Source: Rutidosis leptorrhynchoides | Lineage: Eukaryota; Streptophyta; Magnoliopsida; Asterales; Asteraceae | DNA: 64,000 nucleotides | Direction of reading: 5' to 3' | NCBI RefSeq assembly: GCF_046630445.1 | Contig: NC_092333.1 | Span: 101,716,501-101,780,500, forward strand | Shown here: positions 50,767 to 64,000 of the stretch, piece by piece | How the letters are laid out: each line of letters begins with the position of its first letter | Position numbering within the stretch: position 1 is the first letter of the stretch | The notes under the pieces: generated by a model | What the model was told of the DNA's origin: nothing | Database searches by the model: none | Seen by the model: only the letters and a program-made list of their open reading frames with translations | Translations under genes and position numbers: made by a program

Positions 50767-52646
50767 CCTTAAAAAAAGGTTTTTTGGTTTTGGTTGCAAG
50801 AGGGAACGCAATAATGCCCTGAAAATGATATTTAAATAAAACCAATGATATTTAAATAAAACCGCCTATTTTCTAGATGTTAAATGTCAAATATCATGTT
50901 TTTGGATTGGCTTTAAACGTCCAAACCTTTTTACGTGGGGTCACAAGCGGGGTCTCATACTTATTCATTGGGGTCCTTATTATGAATGTTGATCTTTGAC
51001 TTTAAGGTTCACTTGATTCTTAGTTATTCCCTTTTAGAAAAGGATTTCATAACACCTTTTATTAAGAAAAAAAATTGTATGTGAAATTCAAAAAGTTTTC
51101 AATTACTCGTATAACTCTGGTTAACTAGAAGAAACCTCGCTGGCCTTTGTAAAACATATAGAATATACTTTACCTTAATAGTAACAGTGATAAAAAAAAA
51201 ACTTAAAAGATGATAATGAAGTTGTGATGTGATCAAGCGGTTGGTGGTCTGACTCTTTTAGAGAATGTCAGGAGTTCGACCCTACATATTAAAAACACAA
51301 CATTTTCCTAAAAAAAAAAAAAAATAACAATACAGGGATATGAGGTTTATACACGTAAAAGTGATGAAATTAAGTCAAAAGAAAAGGTTATATGTGTCAA
51401 ATAATTGGAACTAAAGATAAAAATATTATCATGTCTAAAAGAAGACCAAAATAAAACATGATTGAAGACTTTATTTAAATAACCAATGATTAAACTATAA
51501 ATATCCTTACCTTTCTCCCTTTTCCTCATCACCCTGTGAATCGAGGATAATGGAGTATAATTAATAATTGTAATTTATAAATAATATAATATAATCTATA
51601 AATTAAGCAATTAGAATATACATACAGTATATACAGTATATAATTCGAATGAAATTATAAAAAAGGTCGTAAAACAAGTCAATGATCTATAGAAATAAAA
51701 GTCAACTGACACGATAGTCTAATTAGCTTATTATTGGTTTAAAAAAAAGACCCATCCGAGTCATTCAAGTTGGGACTGAATTTCCACCACATACTCGTAT
51801 TCTTTGTCGCTTTATATTTTTTGAAATGCTGCCGGATATGGTAAACATTCGTTTAATAAAATTGAATGATTTGTATCGTGTATTATACAAAATTTGAATG
51901 ACTTATAGTTTTTAAATAAACTTGATTCTAAAGGAAAGTAATATGTTTGATGACCGTTTGTATATTAAATAAACGATACACATTGGGCAAAAATTACTTT
52001 ATTAAAGTGTTACATCAATAAAAATTTTAATTTACTTGTTCGCTAAATGTTTTGTATATGATGTTACAAAAATTAGGTGTTTAATGGCGAGTGGTTCAAC
52101 TTTGAATGTTAAACCATTCAGTATCATATGTTATAAAGAGGTTAGAAATAAACACATTAAATTTAAATGGTTGAATATTCAACAATGAACTATTCAATTA
52201 ATAAGTAAACAAACTCAACTTAATTTTTCAATAACACCATCTTTTTTTAACTTTTTTTTTTTTAACTTTACTTATCTACATATATTCCATCGGTTTGGAT
52301 GACTAATACTCTAAAACAATAACTTAAACTAAAATTTAAAATCTATAAATATTACGGTAAAAACTTGTAATTATCAAATAGTTATGATAAATTAAAGAGT
52401 TCATTAAATGAAATCTAGATTCAATTAAAAAAAATTAATGTGTTTAATGATTATAAACATACACACTTTAAGAATAAATTAGATAAATCAATTTTATTTG
52501 TTAAACTGCTCCCAATGGAGAGCCCCCTGACCCCACCTTGCCATCCGGCTCGAGGGCACAGATGGTACGGATTTCGCCCTCATGTGCCTTTTTAAGATTC
52601 TCCCTCTTTATCGTTCTTAATTGACATGGCACAAGGCGAGAGTAAA
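50767..52646. other. AT-rich intergenic DNA
   Basis: No credible gene or full element. It contains a SINE-like sequence at about 51227-51324. A GC-richer patch at 52505-52640 (CCCAATGGAGAGCCCCCTGA) is probably an old repeat remnant. Confidence 0.5.
51227..51324 (+). mobile_element. tRNA-derived SINE-like sequence with poly-A tail
   Basis: ATCAAGCGGTTGGTGGTCTG resembles a tRNA A-box region, and AGGAGTTCGACCCTAC about 45 bases on is a B-box match. The unit ends in a 14-A tail. No target duplication found. Confidence 0.55.
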
Positions 52647-54589
52647 TGTGATGACCCGTCCAAATCCATTTGGACGAATACATCATTCATCGATTTCACA
52701 GTGAGGTACTGACTTCTACATGATACGTTTTGTAAACATTGCATTCTTTTAAAAAGGCATACCATAATTGAATATCAAATTCCAAGGTTTTTGACGTTTG
52801 ATGATTTCTACATATAGACAATCACCGTAAATAATAGTTTACAATACTACATCCGTTGATAATGCAGTCAAAATAAGATACATGGTGATGATTTTGTGAA
52901 TGCAACGTTTTCTCGAATAAAGCATGTATGACTCCATGCACATAGCTTGTATCACATATAAGCAAACAGCGGAAGACTTCTAGGAACCTGAGAATAAACA
53001 TGCTTAAAAGTGTCAACACAAAGGTTGGTGAGTTCATAGTTTTAATGTTGCGCATAATCTGTATATAAAGGTGGATTACAAGATTTCAGTTATTTCATCT
53101 AGAAACGTTTATCAAAATATTCTACAAGATTGAGCACCCTGGTAACTAAACTTTAACGTCTATATAATAAGTACCACTGTTTTAACATACATGCAACCAA
53201 CATGTACAATACACGCAAACCAACGTGTACTAACCTCAAATAGCATACGTCTGTTTTATAGTTCAGGCTAGTGTTTTTATACCTGGAACAGACGGGGATG
53301 TCAAGCCCTATGGATCCATATACCACTATTCGCGCCCACCAGTTCTTATAACCGGCAGTTAGTAGTTACCAAAGCTAAGGGATTTTCGGTTTAAATTCGG
53401 TGTAGAATTTAGTATGTACTTGTATCCATTGCGTTTAAAATAAAGTGCATGTATTCTCAGCCCAAAAATACGGATTGCAAAAGCATTTAAAAAGGGAGCA
53501 AATGAAACTCACCTTAGCAGCACATAAGGTCATTCACCGAAATGTGACCGAAACTCGGAATGCAAAATAACCGTAGATTTCAACCTAGAGAACATATGTT
53601 GGTCAATACATGTCTAACAAGCTAGGTCAGGTCATAGTGTATCACAATCCTAATGCTCCAGACCGTCATACAAAAGTTAACCAAAGTCATCTCAAAAAGT
53701 CAACCTGACCCAATATGATCTTTAAATCTATACATGTTTATTATATTAACATAGTATAAGTCTTGATAGTTGAATGAATGTATAGTTTATCAAACTCAAA
53801 CATTATTTATTTCAGGAGTTATATTATATTTGAATGATCATAGCAATTGAATATATTTTAATATTTCATATTGTTTTCGAATACTTGTAAAATCAGACTA
53901 TAGCTTTTATAAGGCTTTAAAATATGATAAAACAGTCAACTTGACAATTGTTCAATGAGACGTTTCTTATATAAGAATTCATTTACTCGACTAATAATAT
54001 TTGGAAATTCAATTTATCAATCTCATAAACAAGTTGTTTAAATATCAATTTGCAGTTTCAAATACAATTTCAATTAATATTAATCATAATTCAGTTGACC
54101 ATAACTTTTAATCCATTTCGAAAACACACGATTTCTAAATGAAAAGTTATTAATTTTTCGACAGCTTTCCAACGACATGTATATCATATACCTTATATCA
54201 ATAACACATGTATCAAATTCGTGATTCATCATAAACTATCTAACGACAAAATTAAAGCATACAAGTATGCATAAGCATATATACTCGAGCACTAGACATG
54301 GATACACTATTAACTATATAAAAGATAAGATATGAATGCTCACGTATCAATATTGTGATTCAATATTGCAGGAAAGTACGTAGACGCAACGGAAATGATA
54401 AACGCTAGGTTGACCTTTGACTCACGATCATAACCCATAACCTCCTTAGGGATAACCCATAATTTCTTAGCTTTGACTTACTTGAAGACTTGTTTTGAAA
54501 TCGTTTGGGCATAACCTCGTCGTAATATTTTATGTATAATAATACTAATAATAATACGCCTAACTATAAGATTAGTAATAATATTAATC

Positions 54590-54590
<1 letters not shown>

Positions 54591-54670
<80 letters not shown>
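54591..54670. repeat. (TAA)n microsatellite in LTR D2
   Basis: About 26 units, same LTR position as in D1. Confidence 0.95.
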
Positions 54671-54796
54671 TAAATATATATAAAGAGAGCAGAGAGATGT
54701 GAGGATATGTGTGTGTGTTCGAGCAAAAACGAATTCAATTTATAAATCAGTCCTGAAATCTGACCTCATGCGATTTCATGGGTTCTATGCCCATTT

Positions 54797-54814
54797 GCCA
54801 TGCGATCGCATGGC
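54797..54814. repeat. 18-bp palindrome in LTR D2
   Basis: GCCATGCGATCGCATGGC, identical to D1 13693-13710. The first palindrome of the pair has decayed to CATGCGATTTCATG. Confidence 0.93.
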
Positions 54815-54866
54815 TGCTCCTGCTAGATCATTTGTGTTTTGTTTTCTTGTTTGTCGACATATTATA

Positions 54867-55770
<904 letters not shown>

Positions 55771-56418
55771 TCATGTGCATAGTTGACTTGTAATTTTAGT
55801 TCCGATTACTTGTACGTTGTTGTCACTTGACTTATGTCCCGATTCCGGATTTTCGAACGTTACTTCGCATGTTTTAATAACTTGTACTTTACGTTTCGTG
55901 ACGTGTACTTTTGTCAAAATATAGACTTACATTACCAATAACTATGTTACCCGAAGGGTATCTTGTACGTTCGAGTGTTTTGGTCATTTGCGTCTATAAA
56001 TTAACGTCTTAATATATAATACTATTATTTTAAATCAAAACGTTTTATATCTAAGTTAATATTACATTTTATAACATTTGTAAAATATATATATACAATT
56101 TCATTTTGAAATAGTGTTTTACTGTAGCAAAATGATGTTTACTGTAGCAAATAGTGGTTTTCGTAAACACTGTAGCTTTTCGGGTACTGTAGAAATTCGA
56201 AAATACTGTACCAAATTAGTGTTTTACTTGTTCATCTTAAACCTTTTAGTTAACTTATCTAAATATCAATCGAATCAGTAAACGAATGTTGCTATCGTTT
56301 ACTAAATAACTTGAAATTATATATATGTATATATCTTTATTTAATATACATAAATCAGTTTTTAAATACACATTGCAAGTTATTTATAATTAATTTTTAA
56401 TAATTAATATTCTAACTT

Positions 56419-56466
<48 letters not shown>

Positions 56467-56632
56467 AATAGATGTTCGTGAATCATCGGTCAATAGTCCA
56501 AGGTTAACTGAATATATAACATTAGTTCAAAAATTTTGAGAATCAATATTACAGACTTTGGTCATCATGTCGGAAACATTAATCATTTAAAGATTAAGTT
56601 TAAATTTGGTCGGAAATTTCAGGGTCGTCACA

Positions 56633-56964
56633 GTACCTACCCGTTAAAAAAATTTCGTCCCGAAATTTGAGTGGGGTTGTCATGGTTGACAGTTAGAACA
56701 TTTTTCATGCCGAATACGAGTTGATAAGTAGAATTTTATTACCATTGGGTAATATGGACAAAACGATTCGATTACTCGAGGCGTATGAAAGAAGTTATCG
56801 TAAAAGAGTGAAATAATGAAATCAAGGTTCGTCTTAACTCTGGACGTAGTCGCGGTTGATTTTCGGAATTCAAGGAAACTTTCATAATCTATATAAGATT
56901 TGATTCTCCGAGAATTAAGGAGATTAAGATTTTCTTTGATTAAATGCGTAATCTGCCTCGATTG
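56633..56964 (-). mobile_element. Gypsy D2 internal stub
   Basis: Begins with GTACCTACCCGTTAAA and the hairpin AAATTTCG-TCC-CGAAATTT (56650-56668). About 330 bp of 3' internal sequence remain with no readable frame, cut off at 56965 by an LTR in opposite orientation. Confidence 0.75.
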
Positions 56965-57207
56965 TGTGACGACCCGGAAATTTTCGACTAAATTTAAACC
57001 TAATCTTTATATGATTTCGATACGATAAGCAAAGTATGTAATATTGAGTCTAGAAAAATTCGAAACGATGTTCATATAATTCATTTGACCTTTGACTGTT
57101 TCCGACGATTCACGAACGATTAATTGTAAATAGATACATATATATTTAAATACAAATGTATATATAATAATTTGAAATATTATTTGAATTAATATATGAT
57201 TTAATTG

Positions 57208-57274
<67 letters not shown>

Positions 57275-59356
57275 TTAAACCTAATGGTTTAAAAATATAT
57301 AATATATTTATTTTAGTAGTTAAACTTGCTATTTAAAAACCGTTTCTATAATAGAGGGAATATATATTAAAAATAAACGATTTCGAACATAAATAGTGAA
57401 CGATTGTAACACTCAGTTGACATCTCGTTAATGTTCACATAGATCTAATACGAGTTTAAGAAGATTCAAAATATAAGTTGAACTGTAAATCGATTATGAA
57501 GATTTTAAGTTTGATAAAAATATTATTACCTTTTTAGTTTAAATTTTAGTACTCCGTACATCTTAGTTGGAACAGAAAACAAATAATTAACGAACCCTTT
57601 TTGATCAGGTTTTAAACAGTTAATGACTGAAATAATTAAATACACTTAAGCTAAAAATTTAGGATTTTTAGGAACACTTTTATATTTTAACGGTTTAGCA
57701 ATGGACACGATATATCATTCAGTGTAAATGTGTCGGTAGAAGAAAACAATATCACTGGCTGCTTACTATTTGCAATTCATAAAACACGTTTGTTAACTTA
57801 TAATATTAATATTATATCTATTCTTTTATCTAACATATCTATATTTATATCTAATATCTACCTATGCACATGAGAGTTTGAACCAAACACTTCACAACCA
57901 TAACCTTAATCATCACACTCAAGCCTATTTTTGGTTCAGTTTAAACTCGCCCAAGAACACCAAGAATCACTACCACTTTTGTTGCTTCCTTTTCTTTAAA
58001 CCCTTAAAAACCACCATCAACCATCTCCAATCAACCATCTCTCCACCGTCAACCAAACCACCAACACTTTGTGTTTCATGCCTCCTGTCTTGTTGCAAAC
58101 CCAGAATCGAAACCCACATCATCCCGTAACAAGAAACCATTGAAAACCATCACTTTGATCACCTTTGAACCACTAAACAACCTTCACCATTCCATCAACA
58201 TCACACGTACATCACTTCATGCTTTCATTTTTTTTATTTCAGACCATCTCTTCAACACCAACATGAACCACCCTCGTCATCTCTTCAAAATCAAATCATC
58301 AAACCCATTTGAGAAATCATCACCATAAACAAATGTGAACCACCTTTTCCTCTTCTTCTTCTCTTTCATTTTTGTTGTTGTTTCGAACTAACAAACAAAC
58401 GACCTATGATCACCATAAAACAAACATCAATTCAATCACACTCTCTTATGTTTTTTTCTTGTACTGCCATCATACCACCACCGGCTATAGTCGACCTCAC
58501 CACCATAAACATCACCATAATCAACCGCCACTTCCACCACCATCTTTATCACCACCACAAACCGTCACTATCACTTAACCCAGCTGTTTCGTTATTTCTG
58601 TTTCCTGCTGCTGTTTGGAAAAACACCATCGAATGACCATCAAGTTGTAGCTACTGTTACGAGCTACTATTACTGTTGCCTTTTTTTTTCTTTCTTTTTC
58701 TATTTCAAACTGTGGTGAAACACCACCTCACTCTCTCTATTCTCCTCTTCGTGAACCTCCATAAACATTGAAATTCTCTTGGTTGTTTCTTCTTGTATCG
58801 ATTTTCTGTTGAACCAGACCCAAGACAAACCAAGTAATATTTCACGTTTTCTTTTTACCATAACAAAATCCATCGAACTCTATTACATCTGCAAGACAAT
58901 CAGCTTATGTGTATATTTTATAATTCAGCCAACTTACTGTAAAGTCGCTATAAAATTTGCTGTAAAGAAGTTGATGTATAATCGTAGCTCTTGATGGCCG
59001 AAAAAATTACCCACTTGTTTTATTTGCATACGATACCATCTGTTAAAAGTTCCCTGCTACTTGTTACCTACCACTTGATAGGTTATTGGACTCCATTTAG
59101 TTTTGGAAAGTAATTTATTTTGTGTTTCTTGTTGGGCTGCTACAGCAGCTTCCTAATTACTTTCTGCCGAAGCCCAATTTCCACTTGTTGGGCCAAAATG
59201 GACAGCTAGATATAGTGGGTTATGATAATCTGCATGAGGTTACGATTATGATTATGGTTTAGTCATGATCATAATGATTATAATAGAGTGACAATAGAAA
59301 TGATGATGTTTAGAAGGATATAAACGAGGATATAGATAGATGATATAGACGATTGG
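56965..59356 (+). mobile_element. LTR, + orientation (family E, D-related), right part replaced
   Basis: Starts TGTGACGACCCGGAAATTTT, the same terminus as D reversed. It includes a (TA)n tract (57215-57265) and a CACCACCATC-rich zone (57880-58760) like that at 1-300. The several 60-85 aa open frames in that zone are low-complexity and not supported. The right boundary is inferred from where the Athila-like LTR seems to begin. Confidence 0.55.
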
Positions 59357-61343
59357 TGTTATGCGAGGTGTATATAAAATAGCTTTATATTTTACTAGGA
59401 AAAACTATTAAATACGATACAATTTTACACAAGATATTTATTTATTTATAGAATGGATATACTTAAACCTTGCTACAACACTTATAGGCAGTGTACCTAA
59501 TCGTACAGTAGTGTAGTTTTTAGTAAGTCCGGTTCGTTCCACAGGGAAATCTTTAAACAAAGCTCAACGCTATATTAGTTTACTTTTATTAAAAATACAA
59601 ATATATATATAAGTAATATTATTATTATAAAGGGGGGTTTTTACCGTTTAATGACCGGTTTGTCGATTTTAAGACTTTAGTCGCAGTTAAAACCTAATGT
59701 AAAATATAAAATAAATACAAGACTTAAATTAAAGCGTAAAGTAAATAACGATAATGAAATTGCGAATAATAAAAGTGCGATAAAATAAAATTGCGATAAT
59801 TAAAAAGTACGATAATTAAAAGTGCGATTAAATAACAATAAATAAAAGTGCGATAATTAGAAGTGCAATTAAATATAAAATAAAGGAAATAAAATATGAA
59901 ATAAAAGAATTATGCTTATTTAAACTTCCGTAATCATGATGTTTGACGTGTTGATTTTAGTTTTATGCCCATGGGTTAATTGTCCTTTGTCCTGGATTAT
60001 TTAATATGTCCGTCTGGTTTTTGTCCATAACAGTCCATCAGTCATAAATATAAAGTGCGAGTGTCCTCATCAAATTATTCTTATACCCGAAGTTAAATAT
60101 TCCAACTAATTGGGGATTCGAATTGTAACAAGGTTTTAATACTTTGTTTAATGAATACACCAGGTTATCGACTGCGTGTAAACCAAGGTTTTACTACTTT
60201 GTTAACAATTACACCAATTACCCTTGAATGTAATTTCACCCCTGTTTTAATTATTCTAGTGGCTATTAATCCATTCCCGTGTCCGGTTAAATGAACGATT
60301 ATTCGTACATATAAATACCCCGCCCATCGTGTCCGATCGAGTGTATATGGTAATTTATAGGGACGCCCAATTGTAAATCTTTATATTAACATTAACAAAC
60401 TATCATTTAGTTAAACAAATATAAAGCCCATTAATAGCCCATAGTCTAATTTCCACAAGTGTCGTTCTTTTGTCCAAACCCCAATTATGGTACAAAGCCC
60501 AATTACCCAATTTTAGTAATTAGCCCAACATCATGATTACTTCGTTTTAAATAAGCATAATAATAACTTAGCTACGAGACATTAATGTAAAAAGGTTGAA
60601 CATAACTTACAATGATTAAAAATAGCGTAGCGTTACACGGACAGAATTTCGACTTACACCCTTACAACATTCGCTAACATACCCTTATTATTAGAATTAA
60701 AATTAAAATTAAAATATAAATTATATATATATATATATATATAAATTTTACGTATGATAAGAGAAGAAAAAGATATGGTTTTTGATCAGAATTCGGTTTG
60801 CTTTATAGGCAGAGTTGAAATTTGGGGCTCCGCGACTCGCGGTGAAAACCTCTTCAAACTCCGCGAGTCGCGGAGGTTACTTTTACAGCTCAGTCCTTGG
60901 AGTTTTTCTCTGCCGACGGTTTTTTATTTATAAATATAATATATATATAATTAATATAATTAATTATATATTATATTATATTTATATACATAGTTAACTT
61001 GTAATTTTTAGTCCGTTGCGTCGAGCGTTAAGAGTTGACTCTGGTCCCGGTTCCGGATTTTCGAACGTCCTCGCGTACAATTTAATATCTTGTACTTTGC
61101 GTTTTGAATCTTGTACTCTTGTAATTTCGAGACGTTTCTTATCAATAATTGGAACCTTTTTGATTGTCTTTTGTACTTTTGAGCTTTTTGGTCGTTTGCG
61201 TCTTCAATTCGTCGAATATGTCTTTTGTCTTCACCTTTTATTATTTAAACGAATATCTCTTGTAAATAGAACAATTGCAACTAAAAGCTTGTCTTTCTTG
61301 AGGAATAATGCTATGAAATATATGTTCGTTTTTAGCATTATCA
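59357..61343 (-). mobile_element. Athila-like element F, 3' LTR (left boundary approximate)
   Basis: The right end ...TTTAGCATTATCA (61343) is followed by an Athila-type polypurine region, so on the minus strand the LTR starts TGATAATGCTAAAAACG. The left boundary is my best TG choice only. It contains paired CCGCGACTCGCGG / CTCCGCGAGTCGCGGAG palindromes (about 60828-60876) and a (TA)n tract at 60722-60742. Short open frames at 60815 and 61016 are not supported. Confidence 0.6.
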
Positions 61344-63409
61344 AATATTCCCACACTTGAGCGTTGCTTGTCCTCAATCAATATCGTCTTGAAATACTAG
61401 AATCACTTCTTTATTCTTCACACTTTGTACATCAGTGATTTCTATACGGCGGTATAAACAATGGTAGTAACGATATGGTTTACAGTCCCACATGACTATA
61501 AAAATTTAGATCCATTAAGGAAATTGGATCTTTATGAAAACATTTGATCTTTTGAAAATTAAATCTAGTTTTTACCCTAGATAAGTTTTCCGGAATAACC
61601 CTTTACCGGTGTTTGCAAAATATTTTTGTGGGTTTGGTGGGTTTCAGATTTGAAAATTTTAGCTCAAACTTGCGGTTTTGTGTCACCCACTTGCTAACCT
61701 TGTATTTGGAAAGCAACACGTCCAGTTTACTTGTTCCGTATATTACCTTTCGGCAAACTACCGTCCGGTTGTAAAGGAAAGCGTTGAACAAGCAACTGTT
61801 AAGGCAATGTCCCGTGACATGCTTTTGATTATGGTCTATAACGTGTCGGACGCAATTACTATCCTTGGTAGGAGCAATAGTAAAGCTCACCCTTATAATT
61901 TTTCGGTCTGGCACAAGGTCCTGTCTTTGACCACTATGCAACCACCGTTCTTACGGTTGACACCCGATTTAGTTCAGGTGACCTAATGAATTCCAGGTGA
62001 ATTCCTAGGATTTTACGTTCAATGGTAATGAACGCATTGAAAATAGGGTTTTCAGAAAACAAATCGGTTTGTAATTTTGATCAAAATATTTTCTCGTTTA
62101 AGCTCGAGTTTAGATATCATTGAATTCCATGAGTTTGAATTCTCAATCTTTAAGGTCAATCTCTTGGATTGAGTAATATCAGTCTTAAAAGCTGATTTTT
62201 AATCTTTAAGGAGATTATCCTTTCTGGGGATCTGATTTATTAGTCTTATCCAGCTAATTTGCATGGTGCCCCCCCATTGTACGAGATAAATCCTTCTCAT
62301 GGTTAGGATAAATCTGACCACTTGGCGACCCTGTTTAATGCTGAGGTCCGTGGATTTCCTGCTGATTTTAGTGATGACTTTTCTAGATTTTTCGTCAACC
62401 TACAGCTGGTCTGGACGACAACTTCATGACCTAAATCAAGAAGCGCGTTTCTTTTTCGGAAGACTTTACTTCCTTTTAATGATGGAATTGATTCATCGTG
62501 TAGATCCATCTCTTCTTTTCTTTCATCGGGTAAAACAGTTTAGTTTAGTCCAAAGCAAAAGTATTTTCAGTTATTTGTTACAGATATATGTGACATATGT
62601 TTAAAATAACTTGGTAAATTTTCCCACACTTGGCTTTTTATTTTTCTTTTTATCGTCCTCTATTCCATTTTAAATGAATTTTGACATTTTAGTTTGTTTC
62701 TTAATTTATGTTCTTTCTGAGATAACAATAATTTCGGTGTTAAAACCTAGTTTTATCGTTCATAAATATGTATAAACATGATTTGAATTCATTTAATTAA
62801 AAAATTTTACTAGAATTGGGTAGTCAGTATATAAGACTAGGGCTGTTCTTTTTTATCAGAGAGCACTAGATTCTAATACAACTACTGCTTTACTAGTATT
62901 TTTAATGGTAACCAAGTGTATAAAGTAAAAAATTTTTAAAATCCGAAAGAATTTAACCCCTTCCCACACTTAAGATCTTGCAATGCCCTCATTTGCAAGA
63001 AATCAGTAACAATTTAAATTATTGAGGGTGATTTGTGTGAAAATGATTAAATTTTTACCAAAGTTTCCAAATATATTGGCGTTTGTTTGCTGAATGATAA
63101 ATGGTGCACATCATTTGTTCATTCCGTCTTGTTGTTATTTCACATATATTTTGCATCTTGTCGTCAAAATTAGTTGCTTTTGCTGAACTTAATGCCAGTC
63201 TTTGAAAATGCGTTGTTTTACCCTGTTGTGTACATAAGATAAACTGCAAACATATATACATATTTTTGAAGTTTGGTATATTATCCCACATTCAAAAATT
63301 ATTAAAATCTAAGAATAAAAGTTAGATAATTATAAAAATGATTACAATATTAACAAAAGTATTAAACGTATCAATAATTACAAATTACAAAAAAATAATA
63401 ATAAGTAAA
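61344..63409 (-). mobile_element. Athila-like element F, 3' internal region with three PPT-like sites
   Basis: The minus strand reads GAGGACAAGCAACG then CAAGTGTGGGAATATT against the LTR, a signature of Athila/Ogre-type 3' ends. Similar AAGTGTGGGAA sites occur at about 62621-62631 and 62961-62971. No long frame is supported here. Confidence 0.65.
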
Positions 63410-63997
63410 CTAAGGATGATATTGGTACCAATAGGGGTTCCAGGCATAACCATAAGTGCTATAGAATGCTTCGGCAGGGTCATACGTAGGATATGGTGGC
63501 TGCATCTCTATAGACCAAGGAGGGAAGACGGGTTTCGGTGTAGGAATATAGTTTCTACCTATATGTTGGCAATGAGCTATGATCTGGTTCTGATGAACTT
63601 GCCAATCTTCAAATGCTCTCTGTCTAGCATTTTCGTATTCCTGAGAAGCTATAAACCTATGCATTTCTTGCATCTCATTCCCCCCTCCTACATTACCTTG
63701 CTGCTGGTTTCTCTCCACCTGTGGATGTCTACCATGGTATCGTACTGCGGCGTTATTTCGCCTCTTCAAAACTTTCGCACCATGGTATACATTTAAACCT
63801 ATAGTATCGTGGGGTTCCGGCTCTTCTAGTAATAATCCCCCCCGACTTATATCCACACCGAGATATTCACCAATCAAAGTAATAAAAATACCACCTCCTA
63901 TTATGCTATGTGGTCGCATCCCCCGAACCATAGCTGATAAATAATAACCCACACAATATGGTATACTTACAGCGCTTTGTGGGTCTCGAATACACAT
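63410..63997 (-). CDS. Athila-like 3' (env-region/ORF1-type) protein, partial at window edge
   Basis: 195 readable codons on the minus strand, open to the window end, so the true start is probably outside. Features: HSIIGGGIFITLIGEYLGVD, then EEPEPHDTIGLNVYHGAKVL, a Gln/Asn-rich central part with a likely helix (MQEMHRFIASQEYENARQRA) and a Pro/Tyr-rich tail ending WNPYWYQYHP. It resembles, from memory, the plant Athila ORF-1/transposon-protein family usually found between pol and the 3' LTR, which fits its place about 2 kb from the LTR. No catalytic motif. Function unknown. Confidence 0.55.
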   Translation of the reverse strand: MCIRDPQSAVSIPYCVGYYLSAMVRGMRPHSIIGGGIFITLIGEYLGVDISRGGLLLEEPEPHDTIGLNVYHGAKVLKRRNNAAVRYHGRHPQVERNQQQGNVGGGNEMQEMHRFIASQEYENARQRAFEDWQVHQNQIIAHCQHIGRNYIPTPKPVFPPWSIEMQPPYPTYDPAEAFYSTYGYAWNPYWYQYHP

Positions 63998-64000
63998 ATG

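Noticed and set aside
50767..50810. Similarity of AAAAAAGGTTTTTTGGTTTTGG to 10604-10630
   Set aside because: Short and low-complexity; cannot be distinguished from chance or a trivial repeat.
57878..58994. Cluster of + strand frames rich in His, Thr and Pro
   Set aside because: Low-complexity CACCAC-type LTR sequence, no domain, similar zone at 1-300.
61603..61986. Overlapping frames on both strands, about 100-112 aa
   Set aside because: Inside the non-coding 3' region of the Athila-like element; neither strand shows a known domain.

Overview
This 64 kb window looks like plant nuclear DNA, most probably from an Asteraceae or related eudicot. The evidence is one intact intron-bearing plant transporter gene, chromodomain-type Ty3/gypsy (Tekay-like) and Athila-like LTR retrotransposons, Stowaway and hAT MITEs, long AT microsatellites, and LTR motifs I associate with Asteraceae. 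The family assignment is inference; the plant origin is secure.

Layout. 1-2073 is the 3' part of an LTR in + orientation. 3176-7544 (minus) is the only host gene I can support: a five-exon NPF6-clade nitrate transporter (NRT1.1/CHL1 relative) of 594 aa, with a TATA box at 7698-7705 and a 119-bp foldback in its largest intron. 8644-11480 is MITE-rich: a Micron-like foldback inside a (TA)n tract, a hAT MITE with a perfect 8-bp duplication, and two Stowaway MITEs, the second carrying a 497-bp SINE-like insertion with a 14-bp duplication.

11481-50758 is one 39-kb nest built inside a single small hAT MITE, whose 8-bp duplication GTTGCTTG is found on both sides. A LINE inserted into the MITE. A solo LTR (family D) and a gypsy element (family C) inserted into the LINE. 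A gypsy element (family B) inserted into the C LTR and now exists twice at the same site, in both C LTRs, apparently by recombination. Finally a young full-length gypsy element (family A, 20203-33300, 5-bp duplication ACTTC) inserted into C. A has two 3251-bp LTRs that look identical, an uninterrupted gag-pol, and two further open frames between its primer-binding site and gag: an acidic repeat protein and a captured F-box protein. B and C gag-pol are dead, but through nonsense codons in a single frame. C also carries a broken acidic/coiled-coil frame upstream of gag.

50767-52646 is sparse intergenic DNA with one SINE-like sequence. 52647-56964 is a D-family 3' LTR plus internal stub, carrying a second Micron-like foldback in (TA)n. 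56965 to about 59356 is an LTR in + orientation. About 59357-64000 is the 3' end of an Athila-like element (minus), whose env-like frame runs off the window edge.

The retroelement genes supply the usual gag, protease, reverse transcriptase, RNase H, integrase and chromodomain functions. The F-box frame in A is the part that does not fit the standard element plan and is the best candidate for something undescribed.
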